Shown piece after piece: positions 54,104 to 62,665 of a stretch of DNA of 64,000 nt. The notes beneath the pieces are model-generated. The model saw only the letters and a program-made list of their open reading frames with translations. It made no database searches and was not told where the DNA came from. This DNA comes from Sphingobacterium olei (GTDB taxonomy: Bacteria > Bacteroidota > Bacteroidia > Sphingobacteriales > Sphingobacteriaceae), in the NCBI RefSeq assembly GCF_005048855.1, contig NZ_SUME01000006.1:62001-126000 (forward strand), read 5' to 3'. Made by a program: the position numbers and the translations under genes. Numbering within the stretch: the stretch's first letter is position 1; the number at the start of each line of letters is the position of its first letter.

Positions 54104-54923
54104 AAGATATAAGTAGACGGATATCCTCATCGGCGTATTCGCACAGCAGGATTTCATATGGCGTGCCTTCTAGTTCTTCTAATAAATGTAGTGGTACACG
54201 TTTGTGGTATACATGTATAATTTCATCCGGTTTCAACTTCGCTATGGCATGAAGAATAGCTTCCATAGGTTGTGGCATCGGTAATGCCCGTACGTCAAGT
54301 TCGATTCGATATTGTGGTTCGTATGCCGTCAATTTTTTCTCAAAAGATGAAGAGGCTTGCATCACGATGTGCTCATTTGATATTTTTCCGGGCTTTGCTG
54401 TAGCGGCTTCTTTAAAAAACCAAGTATGATGCAGCGTATCGGATAGTGACTGTATATAATAACTAGTTCCTTTTTTGCCCAATACCTGAACTAATGGATA
54501 GGGGATAAAGCTGTTGATAATACAGAGTGCATGCCCGATCGGTAACTGTTGGTAACGTAGCATAATTGCTTTTAAGGGGTCATCTCCCTGATCGATGATC
54601 TGCCGTACATCGAATTGGTCGATTTGAGGTTCGGAGAGTGAACTGAACCATACGGGGGCACTCCCCCCGGTATGGTTTTCAGTTTCCTCCTGGTCTATTG
54701 TGGTTATGATAAAGCCTAAAGGTTCCAGCACACGTTTGAAATCGGCTATCGTACAGCCGCCAATAGCCGCCGCTTCAGCTACCGTTACCCGGGGAGCCAT
54801 CAGGTGTCGCAAGATCGGATTTTTCAGTTTTTGAAATGGTTTGGCGATCGAAGCAATGGCCGCTATGCTATCGCTGTTGGCTTTGATGATAGCGGATATC
54901 TTGGTGTGTGGGGTGATCTTCAT
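54090..54923 (-). CDS. DUF1858 / tandem DUF2249 protein
   Basis: 277 residues, no signal peptide. The N-terminal DUF1858-like helical domain is about 1-70 (ITPHTKISAIIKANSDSIAAIASIAKPFQKLKNPILRHLMAPRVTVAEAAAIGG). Two DUF2249 modules follow: FDVRQIIDQGDDPLKAIMLRYQQLPIGHALCIINSF and ELDVRALPMPQPMEAILHAIAKLKPDEIIHVYHKRVPLHLLEELE. These domains accompany nitric oxide-response genes in many bacteria but their biochemistry is not established. The gene starts 11 nt after the RIC gene ends and overlaps the next gene. Confidence 0.85.
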   Translation of the reverse strand: MKITPHTKISAIIKANSDSIAAIASIAKPFQKLKNPILRHLMAPRVTVAEAAAIGGCTIADFKRVLEPLGFIITTIDQEETENHTGGSAPVWFSSLSEPQIDQFDVRQIIDQGDDPLKAIMLRYQQLPIGHALCIINSFIPYPLVQVLGKKGTSYYIQSLSDTLHHTWFFKEAATAKPGKISNEHIVMQASSSFEKKLTAYEPQYRIELDVRALPMPQPMEAILHAIAKLKPDEIIHVYHKRVPLHLLEELEGTPYEILLCEYADEDIRLLISYEAE

Positions 54924-54934
54924 GATAGTCGATA

Positions 54935-55864
54935 TTATGTGGTTTGTTTTGCTATCTCGATAGTTTTCGGAAATAGGATGTTGTTTTCCAAGTGGATATG
55001 TTGGAAAAGATCCGTTTCAAATTCCTTTATTTTTTCGTAAAGGTAAGTATATGAATTACAGGCATTGGCGGGCAGGGTATAGTCTTTTGTCAGTGCCCTG
55101 AATCGTCGTAGTTCTTCCCCTGCGGATTCGTGCTCATGTTCCATCGCCTGTATGATTTCTTCAATCTGTCGTTCTGTATACCCGCCTTTATCGGATTGTT
55201 TGATGAATGGGAATAGTTTTTTCTCTTCTTTTTTAAGATGCTGATAGAGGTCTTCCATCAGATTGTGTAATTCTTCGGCAAGTGTAATGAGCTCGTTGTG
55301 TTCAGCTCCATGGCGTACGGCAACCTTATCGGCCAGCTGCTCAATAATCGGCCCTTGCTCACGGACATACTTGTGGTGGATATGGTAAATGTAGTCGGCT
55401 AAAAATCCGGGATCCCAAGCGGAAAAATCATGTTGTGTACCGTTTGATGGTATTGATGTGGTGTTTTCCAGCTCTTGAAGCAGTTGCTCTTTGTTCAAAC
55501 CAACGGATTGAGCAGCTTCTTGCAGTGTTTTTTTTCCGCCGCAGCAGAAATCAATACCGAGCTTTTTGAACACTTCTGCCTTCCTGATATCTTTCGCCGC
55601 TATCTCACCTACGGTAGGTGAAGCGTCTTTTGTGGCAGGTTTGGCAATGCTGACACGCCAATATTCTGGACCTGATTCCAGATATTCCCAAGTAAAGATA
55701 TTTCCGCGTTCGCCTAGGAGCTGGTAATATAAAGGCTTGGGATCATGGTCATTAAGAATGCAAAAACTTTCACCTTGCTCCAAGCTATCGAAATGATCGA
55801 AAATGGTGGGATGTTTGAGCCTCGGCTCAATACGTGTTACATCTAAAACTGTTGTTTTTATCAT
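54935..55864 (-). CDS. RIC/ScdA di-iron repair protein with N-terminal DUF2249 fusion
   Basis: 309 residues. A DUF2249 module (about 1-75: LDVTRIEPRLKHPTIFDHFDSLEQGESFCILNDHDPKPLYYQL) is joined to the ScdA N-terminal domain with its signature FKKLGIDFCCGGKKTLQEAA. A hemerythrin-like four-helix domain follows with the iron ligands in HHKYVREQGPIIEQL, HLKKEEKKLFPFI, HEHESAGEELRRF and HIHLENNILFP. RIC proteins repair Fe-S clusters after nitric oxide or oxidative damage. Canonical RIC is about 220-240 residues, so the fusion makes this a longer form. It lies 78 nt after nosY. Confidence 0.93.
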   Translation of the reverse strand: MIKTTVLDVTRIEPRLKHPTIFDHFDSLEQGESFCILNDHDPKPLYYQLLGERGNIFTWEYLESGPEYWRVSIAKPATKDASPTVGEIAAKDIRKAEVFKKLGIDFCCGGKKTLQEAAQSVGLNKEQLLQELENTTSIPSNGTQHDFSAWDPGFLADYIYHIHHKYVREQGPIIEQLADKVAVRHGAEHNELITLAEELHNLMEDLYQHLKKEEKKLFPFIKQSDKGGYTERQIEEIIQAMEHEHESAGEELRRFRALTKDYTLPANACNSYTYLYEKIKEFETDLFQHIHLENNILFPKTIEIAKQTT

Positions 55865-55942
55865 GACTATATATATTTAATGTATAATTTTTAATTTCTT
55901 AACCTTCTAACCCTTTAACCCCTTAATCTTTCCACTTCGGCT

Positions 55943-56710
55943 TTACAAATCTTTTTTTCTAAAAAAGCGCATGGACAACCACAACGGTATACCCATCCAG
56001 AACACCATAACGACGGCTGTGATGGCCATGCCTGCATCTGTACCGAAGAAACTGCGGAATATGGCGCCGGTATAACCCATCATTGCCGATAGATCTACCT
56101 GAAGTAATATTAGGATTCGGCAGAGATCAATTGGATTGAGCATGGATACCGCGATCATTGCGCTTTCAATCGGATAATCAGAAAACTGAAACAAGAGAAA
56201 GAGTACAAGGGCATCAAACAACAGGGCGAAATACAACCACAGGAGGATGGCTAATCCGATCCCCTTAGCTTTATCCCGGATACGAACTGCCGCCCAAAGG
56301 GCGATAGAAACGAAAATGATCGATAATGCCATTCCGCTGATGATCAGTATGATGCCGGAAATGCTATAGGAATAAAGCAGTATAGGAACTCCAACGCCGA
56401 TAAAGAAAGCTAATGCCATTGCGCCTGCTAGACCAATGAAGATGCTTACCCAGATACTTTGTCGTCGAAGCGGTTGGCTGACCAATAGTTCGATAAATTC
56501 GCTACTATTGTACAGATAGATGGTCGGAAAAACCGTGCTAACCAAGGGTACTACAAGCAATACAATGTTAAGTAGGCTTACTACGCCTTTGTCGGTATTG
56601 TCTTCTATGCTAAAAATACTGATCGATAGGGCCAGTAACACAAACGTGTAGACTATGATGGTACGGCTGCTAAGAATATCTGCTATGACGTATTTGATGA
56701 TCTTCTTCAT
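55943..56710 (-). CDS. nosY: ABC-2 type permease of the nos maturation system
   Basis: 255 residues with six transmembrane helices. N-terminal IIKYVIADILSSRTIIVYTFVLLALSISIF and the loop LYNSSEFIELLVSQPLRRQSIWVSIFIGL are typical of NosY. It is preceded by nosD and nosF in the usual order. With NosF it forms the ABC complex that, together with NosD and the copper chaperone NosL, builds the CuZ cluster of NosZ. Confidence 0.93.
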   Translation of the reverse strand: MKKIIKYVIADILSSRTIIVYTFVLLALSISIFSIEDNTDKGVVSLLNIVLLVVPLVSTVFPTIYLYNSSEFIELLVSQPLRRQSIWVSIFIGLAGAMALAFFIGVGVPILLYSYSISGIILIISGMALSIIFVSIALWAAVRIRDKAKGIGLAILLWLYFALLFDALVLFLLFQFSDYPIESAMIAVSMLNPIDLCRILILLQVDLSAMMGYTGAIFRSFFGTDAGMAITAVVMVFWMGIPLWLSMRFFRKKDL

Positions 56711-56731
56711 GTTTTCTGTTGCAATAGAAGG

Positions 56732-57439
56732 TTATTGATGCGACATGACGTGCGCAATGGCTTTGGAAAGTCTGTCGGTACCGGTGGATGCTTTGAGTGT
56801 ATCAAGTGTTTCGTGAAAACGAGGCTTACCATCTTGCATGTAAATTACTTCCGAAACGAGATCGTCAAGCTCACTCAGCACATGAGAGGTAATGATGATT
56901 AATTTGTCTTTTTGTTTTTCTGCACGTATTTTTTCTTTTAAGATTTCGGTAGAAAGGGGATCAAGTCCGGCAGTGGGCTCATCGAGTATGAGTACGCTTG
57001 GATTAAATATAAAAGCCAAGCATGCGCTTACTTTTTGACGTGTGCCTCCGGATAACGTTCGCATTCTTTTATCCATTATCTGCGCGATCTGGAAGGCTGT
57101 AACTAGGTCTGTATCCAATTCGTGTTCAGACATCTTACGGATATCCTTCATCATGTCGAGTACCTGACCTACAGTCATGTTTTCGGGATACCGACCGATC
57201 TGTGGCATATAACCAATCTCTTTTCGGTATTCCCATTTATGTGCCGTATCTTTTTCCTTAAAAAGGATTTTCCCTGACTGCGGTACGACCATACCTAAAA
57301 TAGTTTTGATCAATGTGGTCTTACCGCTTCCGTTAGGGCCGATTAATGCGATGCATTGGCCGCCTTTTAGTGAAAGGTTGACATTGTTCAAGACAGTGAT
57401 CTTCCCGAATCGCTTGTGTACGTGCTGTATCTGGATCAT
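56732..57439 (-). CDS. nosF: ABC ATPase of the nos maturation system
   Basis: 235 residues. Walker A GPNGSGKTTLIKTILGM, signature TLSGGTRQKVSACLAF, Walker B PSVLILDEPTAGLDPLS and the H-loop IIITSHVLSELD. Overlaps the nosD stop by 4 nt (ATGA), showing translational coupling. Energises NosY for copper/sulfur cluster assembly on NosZ. Confidence 0.95.
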   Translation of the reverse strand: MIQIQHVHKRFGKITVLNNVNLSLKGGQCIALIGPNGSGKTTLIKTILGMVVPQSGKILFKEKDTAHKWEYRKEIGYMPQIGRYPENMTVGQVLDMMKDIRKMSEHELDTDLVTAFQIAQIMDKRMRTLSGGTRQKVSACLAFIFNPSVLILDEPTAGLDPLSTEILKEKIRAEKQKDKLIIITSHVLSELDDLVSEVIYMQDGKPRFHETLDTLKASTGTDRLSKAIAHVMSHQ

Positions 57440-58683
57440 AATGCTACTAATTTCATTAGTGGACTGTCGTCTTTGAGATGTTCTGGAGTTAAGCTCGGTA
57501 GCACGCGTTCAGTGCGGTCAAATAACGTGACCATAAAACTTCGAAAAAGTAACATTGCAGTCGGATACCGCTCGACGATCATGGAAAAGAGGCTGACTGG
57601 CCGGTAGGGTACATCGCCCTGACCGTCTTTATCGAGGTCATATCCTTCGTATTTGTCCCAATAATTGCGCTCAATACGATTGAGCATTAAACTACCATTG
57701 GTGGCTACATCAAATGTGTTGCAAACGAAATTGTTGGATGTCAATACATTGTCCATACAACTGGACTGTATTTTGAGCCCCCATCCGTTGCCTTGGAACA
57801 AATTGTAGACAATCTGCATACGGTTACTTCCTTCCATAAAAATCCCTGTTGTATTATGTGAAAAGGTATTATGTAGGATGTGGCTGTCGGTAATGTCTTT
57901 AAGTAAGAGGGCATATGCCGCATCTCCCCAGTTTTCTTCGAATATATTATGTTCCATCCGGACGCGCTTGGTGTACATGACTGCGACACCGGCACCGTTG
58001 TGGCGAAAGGTGTTATGATAGTAACCATTGTCGTGCGAAAACATAAAATGGAGACCGTACCGGAGGTTTTTCAGGGACAGATTGTTTCGTACATCGGTAT
58101 GGGTCACAAATTCGAGATAGATACCGTCACGGTGTCCCGTGATTTGATTGCCGCTAATCTCTAGACTGTCAGATTTCCAGGCATGTATGCCGTTACCGGT
58201 TAATTGTTCCGTTTTACCGTAGGCCTGTAATCTGTTATTTTGAAACATACATTTTTTAGAAGCTTGTACATAGATGCCGAAGAAATTGTCTTTTAGGATA
58301 TTGTCAATAAGCGTAACGTGATGGGTGTCGTAGATTTTAATCCCTGCGATGTCGTTGATTGAAGATTGGCCCGACCGTTTCACTGTTAGTCCTTTGATCG
58401 TAACATGTGACGAATAGATAGCTATCGGCTCGTATTTTTTTTCACCATCGATAATGGGATTACCTACCCCAATAATAACGATTTTTTTACGAATTTGAAG
58501 GTTTCCTTCCCGATAGAGGCCTGCGTGCACATACAATGTGTCCCCATCGGTGGCCTGTTCAATGGCCTGACGGATGGACCTTACAGCTTTTTGCTTGCCG
58601 ATATGAATGGTAGCGGCACAAGAGGTGCCGGCTACCATTAGGCAAACACATAAATTTAATATATACAGGAGGTATCCATTCAT
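57436..58683 (-). CDS. nosD: Periplasmic copper-processing protein NosD
   Basis: 415 residues; signal peptide ending AGTSCA. A right-handed beta-helix follows, made of many CASH-type repeats (HVTIKGLTVKRSGQSSINDIAGIKIYDTHHVTLIDNIL, ITGHRDGIYLEFVTHTDVRNNL, YYHNTFRHNGAGVAVMYTKRVRMEHNIF) rich in His. The NosD C-terminal region RNYWDKYEGYDLDKDGQGDVPYRPVSLFSMIVERYPTAMLLFRSF is characteristic. It interacts with NosFY in assembly of the CuZ site. Confidence 0.95.
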   Translation of the reverse strand: MNGYLLYILNLCVCLMVAGTSCAATIHIGKQKAVRSIRQAIEQATDGDTLYVHAGLYREGNLQIRKKIVIIGVGNPIIDGEKKYEPIAIYSSHVTIKGLTVKRSGQSSINDIAGIKIYDTHHVTLIDNILKDNFFGIYVQASKKCMFQNNRLQAYGKTEQLTGNGIHAWKSDSLEISGNQITGHRDGIYLEFVTHTDVRNNLSLKNLRYGLHFMFSHDNGYYHNTFRHNGAGVAVMYTKRVRMEHNIFEENWGDAAYALLLKDITDSHILHNTFSHNTTGIFMEGSNRMQIVYNLFQGNGWGLKIQSSCMDNVLTSNNFVCNTFDVATNGSLMLNRIERNYWDKYEGYDLDKDGQGDVPYRPVSLFSMIVERYPTAMLLFRSFMVTLFDRTERVLPSLTPEHLKDDSPLMKLVAL

Positions 58684-58695
58684 GATATAAAAAGT

Positions 58696-59148
58696 TTATT
58701 TCCAGAGATCATCCCAAGTGAGTACATCGCCTGTGTGCTGTGCGCGTGCTTGCGCCAGATCTTTTTCGGTAGCGAAAGCAGCTATGTTTCCACGCATTGG
58801 GCTTTTGAGCGATTCACTTTTTAAAAGGAGCATTTTTTCGGCAGGCAATAGTTCGTTGTCATTGCTATAGTCGGGAAGGTAAAAGCCAGCGACATCATCG
58901 CGCTTCACCGTTCCTTCTTTAACAAATGCAATCATGCACTGAACGTCGTCAAAATTATAAGCGCGACCTTTTTTTGTTACCAACTGTGTTCCAAAACGTG
59001 CGTCGCTGACCGTCATCTTACAGTAGGCACATTGATCTTGTCCGTATCGAATCGGCTTAGGGCCGGCGCTGCTGTTGCAGGCCTGCACACTTAGAAACAG
59101 TAGGGATATCAGTCCAATGGTATACGATAATATGTTTTTTGGTTTCAT
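58696..59148 (-). CDS. nosL: Copper chaperone lipoprotein NosL
   Basis: 150 residues; lipobox SVQAC (Cys24). The copper site CAYCKM (Cys40, Cys43, Met45) is exact. It is followed by DARFGTQLVTKKGRAYNFDDVQCMIAF and by SPMRGNIAAFATEKDLAQA, the NosL landmarks. It hands Cu(I) to NosZ or to NosDFY. The spacing to nosD is 12 nt. Confidence 0.95.
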   Translation of the reverse strand: MKPKNILSYTIGLISLLFLSVQACNSSAGPKPIRYGQDQCAYCKMTVSDARFGTQLVTKKGRAYNFDDVQCMIAFVKEGTVKRDDVAGFYLPDYSNDNELLPAEKMLLLKSESLKSPMRGNIAAFATEKDLAQARAQHTGDVLTWDDLWK

Positions 59149-59193
59149 CTGTTTATTTTATTTATTGTTTTTAATCAGGTCGTCTTCATGGTA

Positions 59194-59784
59194 TTAAATT
59201 TTGTTCGTTGAAAATTGCCATTCACGGTACACGCAATAACATAAAAGCAAACCACAGGTGATCACTATCCAGCCCCCAATGTCAGGTATAGAATAGGTGC
59301 CGAAGTTGAGTAGCTGCTTGTAGCCGATCAATGGAGGTTGGTAAGCCATGCCAGGTACTTTGATGGGAGCATCATCACTCAGGTTGTGACCGTAATCGTA
59401 TTCCCAAAACCAAAAATCGACTATGGCTACGATGCCAAATACAAGAAAAGCAGCCAATAAGATGTATATCCACTTGCGTCGGGCCATGAGTCCGGCTACG
59501 ATAAATGCGAGGGCGTATATTCCTATAATATAAGGTAATACCGTGAATTCTACGAAATCATCGGCATGTAAGGTTTTCATGCCGATGTAGTGATTAAGCC
59601 CATTAATAATCTCGACCTGCCCGTCTAATTTATAGCTGTAGATATGGAGCTCTAAGCCTTCCGGATATTGGGCAGCATCAAGTTCGATCCGCCATATCGG
59701 CAGAAAAATCACCGCAAGCAGCGCGATACCACATATCAGAAGTATGATGCGGTGTATTGATTTTATGGGATGGTATGCTTTCAC
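59194..59784 (-). CDS. Membrane protein of the nos cluster, unknown function
   Basis: 196 residues with about four transmembrane helices (about 11-30, 85-102, 107-128 and 164-186). A periplasmic loop lies between helices 1 and 2 (LPIWRIELDAAQYPEGLELHIYSYKLDGQVEIINGLNHYIGMKTLHADDFVEF). The motif INGLNHYIGM and the preceding YPEGL are striking and look like a conserved core. It is encoded between nosZ and nosL with 10-45 nt gaps, so it very probably serves NosZ maturation or electron supply. Related proteins occur in Bacteroidota nos operons; I know of no assigned function. Confidence 0.75.
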   Translation of the reverse strand: MKAYHPIKSIHRIILLICGIALLAVIFLPIWRIELDAAQYPEGLELHIYSYKLDGQVEIINGLNHYIGMKTLHADDFVEFTVLPYIIGIYALAFIVAGLMARRKWIYILLAAFLVFGIVAIVDFWFWEYDYGHNLSDDAPIKVPGMAYQPPLIGYKQLLNFGTYSIPDIGGWIVITCGLLLCYCVYREWQFSTNKI

Positions 59785-59795
59785 GTTATTCTGAT

Positions 59796-61781
59796 TTATT
59801 GGGTATCTGTAGGTTGATTCGTGCCGACACTAAATGTGATAGGGACATTGCTTCCCTTTGGAGATACACGTACATAACCCGACATTTCCTGATGTAGCGC
59901 ACTACAGAAATCGGTACAGTACATGGGGAAAATTCCGATACGGTCTGGTACCCATTTCAAGGTTTGCGTTTCTCCGGGCATGATCAATAGTTCCCCATTA
60001 TTGGCTCCCTTGATTGCAAACCCATGTGGCATATCCCAATCTTGTTCGATATTGGTAACATGGAAGTAAACTTCGTCGCCCATTTGGATGCCTTCTATAT
60101 TGTCAGGGGTAAAGTGTGAACGGATGGTTGTGACGTAGACATGGACTTTATTACCGTTTCGTTCTACTTTTGCAGCGGACTCGCCGTTAGTAAAATACGG
60201 ATGCTTATTTTCTTCCAGTTTGAAGATCTTGACGGATTTATCTTTTACTTTCTCGGCTCGTATAGCTTGGGCATAATGTGGTTCGCCTATGGTCGGAAAA
60301 TCGAGGATAAGTTGCATCTTATCACCTGTGATATCGTAGATTTGTGCACTATGGGCTAACTCCGGTCCGGTTGGCAAGAACCGATCTTTTGTAATTTTGT
60401 TGTAAGCGACGACGTATTTCGCATCCGGGTTTTTAGTGTCACCACCTGGGATCATTAAGTGCCCTACAGAATAGAAGGTCGGCACCCGATCGAGTATTTT
60501 TAGATCTTTAATATTCCATTTAACAAGTTCGGATGATACGAAGAAGGACGTAATGGCATTTCCTTTTCCATCAAACTCGGTATGTAATGGACCTAGACCT
60601 GGTTTTTCGACTTCACCATGTAATGCAGCTTCATATTTGATGACGGGTATGCCTGCAAATTCGCCTTCGAAGGATTTGCTCTCGATTGCTTTCTGTATCT
60701 TACTGAAGGAGAACACCGGAATCAAAGCAGCTAATTTTCCACTGCTGACAATATATTCTCCGGTAGGATCAACGTCTACACCGTGGGGCGATTTAGGACA
60801 GGGAATGAAGTAGCAAAGTCCTTCGAGTTCAGCCGAATTTAATACAATAACCTCATTTTTGATCGTAGAAGTAGACGTATGACTGGTCTCGTCATAAATG
60901 TTGTGCGCATATTTAACGTTGCTTACTTTTTTACCTTTACCGGCCTTTAGATATTCTTCTGCTTTTTTCCAATTGACCGCCAGGACAAAATCTTTATCAT
61001 TTTTAGAAGCATTCACTTCCAAAAGGGTGCTGGCCAGTTCGGTATTGTAGGTCGAAAAGAAAAACCATCCATGGGATACTCCTTTGCCCGCTCGACTTAG
61101 ATCAAAATTTACACCGGGAGTTTCGATCTGAAAAGCGATGTCCATATGGCCGTTGTCTTTATTGACGCTGACAAAACTAAGGGTGCCTTTGAAATTCTTT
61201 TTGTAGGTATTGATGGGTGTATCGCTATCGTCGCCATCCATCGGTACACTGAAACGGGTACCGGCCACGACGTATTCCGTGTTTTCGGTGATGTAGGGCG
61301 AGGAATGATTCCCCCCGCTGTTTGGAAGTTCTAGGATCTCCGCAGTGCGGAAGGTCGTGAGGTCGATACGTGCTATCCGTGGCGTATTGTTGCCATTGAC
61401 AAATACCCAACGGCCATCGTAATCACCATCTGTCTTGGACAGTTGCACGTGGTGAAGGTCATCCCAAGGTACGGTGCCGTGTGATGTTTCTAACATGGGC
61501 TTGGTCTCTTCGCTAAAGCCCCATCCTTTCTCGGGATCGAGTGAAAAAACTGGTATAACGCGCAGCAATCTGCCGGAAGGGAGACCATACACCGAGAGCT
61601 GTCCACTGAAACCTCCGGATACAAAATTGTAAAATTCGTCATACTGTCCTGGTGCGACATAGGTTTTTTCCGCGGCACCTGCACTGACCGCACTACCTGC
61701 TCCTTTGGGCTTACAGCCTTCGAATGTTGTCGCTATTCCAAATAGGGCAATCATCAAGAGGAGAAATTGTTTTGATTTCAT
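59796..61781 (-). CDS. nosZ: Nitrous oxide reductase, clade II
   Basis: 661 residues with a Sec lipoprotein-type signal (FEGC at about residue 22) rather than a Tat signal, which places it in clade II. The seven-bladed propeller supplies CuZ histidines in WDDLHHVQL, SGGNHSSPY, VKYAHNIYD, SPHGVDVDPTG, LGPLHTEFD, VGHLMIPGG and GEPHYAQAI. The C-terminal cupredoxin has CuA ligands in DMPHGFAI and CTDFCSALHQEM (Cys622, Cys626, His630, Met633). It reduces N2O to N2 in the periplasm. No nir or nor gene is in the window. A cytochrome c gene precedes it. Confidence 0.97.
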   Translation of the reverse strand: MKSKQFLLLMIALFGIATTFEGCKPKGAGSAVSAGAAEKTYVAPGQYDEFYNFVSGGFSGQLSVYGLPSGRLLRVIPVFSLDPEKGWGFSEETKPMLETSHGTVPWDDLHHVQLSKTDGDYDGRWVFVNGNNTPRIARIDLTTFRTAEILELPNSGGNHSSPYITENTEYVVAGTRFSVPMDGDDSDTPINTYKKNFKGTLSFVSVNKDNGHMDIAFQIETPGVNFDLSRAGKGVSHGWFFFSTYNTELASTLLEVNASKNDKDFVLAVNWKKAEEYLKAGKGKKVSNVKYAHNIYDETSHTSTSTIKNEVIVLNSAELEGLCYFIPCPKSPHGVDVDPTGEYIVSSGKLAALIPVFSFSKIQKAIESKSFEGEFAGIPVIKYEAALHGEVEKPGLGPLHTEFDGKGNAITSFFVSSELVKWNIKDLKILDRVPTFYSVGHLMIPGGDTKNPDAKYVVAYNKITKDRFLPTGPELAHSAQIYDITGDKMQLILDFPTIGEPHYAQAIRAEKVKDKSVKIFKLEENKHPYFTNGESAAKVERNGNKVHVYVTTIRSHFTPDNIEGIQMGDEVYFHVTNIEQDWDMPHGFAIKGANNGELLIMPGETQTLKWVPDRIGIFPMYCTDFCSALHQEMSGYVRVSPKGSNVPITFSVGTNQPTDTQ

Positions 61782-61835
61782 AATATATCTGATTTGTGAT
61801 TACTTCGTGAGCTCGCAAGCTCGGTTATTCATGAA

Positions 61836-62306
61836 TTATTGTGCGCCGTCATTCTGACGCATGAACTCCAAGATCTTACGGGCATCATCGTCGCTTAGAT
61901 TTTGGTTAGGCATACGAACTAGACAGAGTTCAAGCTGTGCTTGCAATTCGGGATCTTTGTCGATCATGGGATCCGGATTGGTGATGAAATTCATGATCCA
62001 ATGAGGTTCATGCTTTTTTGTTACTCCACTCCAACCGGGGCCTACGAGTTTCTCGTCTGTATATTTGTGGCAACTGGCACATTTGAGGTTGGCAATGCTG
62101 TGTCCCTCTGCTGCCATTTTTACATCTAATCTGTCGCCGATATCGACTTTGTCAAATTTGCCTTCACCTCGTTTTGGATCGTAATCGGATGTTGTCGGAC
62201 TGTCACTTTCGGGTGCGGAAGTACTGCTCGTCTGCTGTTGGTTGCTATTTGAAGAACAGGCATATAGCATTATACCCATCGCAATTACAACTAGTAACTT
62301 TTTCAT
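61836..62306 (-). CDS. c-type cytochrome lipoprotein (probable electron donor to NosZ)
   Basis: The start at 62306 (MKKLLVVIAMGIM) gives 156 residues with lipobox LYAC (Cys17); the frame to 62390 is not used. A Ser/Thr/Asn linker (about 18-45) precedes a single heme site CASCHK (Cys76, Cys79, His80). The axial Met is probably in LCLVRMPNQNLSDDDARKILEFMR. First gene of the nos operon, 54 nt ahead of nosZ. Clade II clusters commonly encode such a cytochrome to pass electrons to NosZ. Confidence 0.9.
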   Translation of the reverse strand: MKKLLVVIAMGIMLYACSSNSNQQQTSSTSAPESDSPTTSDYDPKRGEGKFDKVDIGDRLDVKMAAEGHSIANLKCASCHKYTDEKLVGPGWSGVTKKHEPHWIMNFITNPDPMIDKDPELQAQLELCLVRMPNQNLSDDDARKILEFMRQNDGAQ

Positions 62307-62441
62307 AACTTTTTTAATTTGTATATCTCTTTTTAATATTTGATTTATTCCAGATTCAACAATAGCCCTCCTGTTGTCATCCCGACCCATGTGGAGGGAT
62401 CTATATAGATGTATCTTTAATTATTGCTAAATAGTGTAATA

Positions 62442-62489
62442 CAAAGGTAAGAGCCGATTGGAGGGGCATTTTATGCGTGGAATCATAAA
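62442..62489 (-). promoter_or_regulatory. nos-operon promoter with Crp/Fnr-type palindrome
   Basis: On the minus strand TTTATG-N8-CATAAA (62489-62470) is followed by TACCTTTG (62449-62442), a TAnnTTTG -7 box. The palindrome centre (62479.5) is about 41.5 bp upstream of the predicted start, the class II activator position. The remainder of the 359-bp gap between the cytochrome gene and the regulator gene shows no further gene. Confidence 0.65.
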
Positions 62490-62665
62490 GCGATATACGA
62501 TGTGAATAATTTCTGTTTTTGTTATATAAAAATGTTTGTTAGTTGTTGTTTATTAGTGTGTTATGTTGTATTTTGATTGTAATCATATCGAATTGTGACG
62601 AGTGTCAGGATCTCCATATACATATCTCCTTAACTTCGTATTGTTACCCATTTAATAACGGCCGT

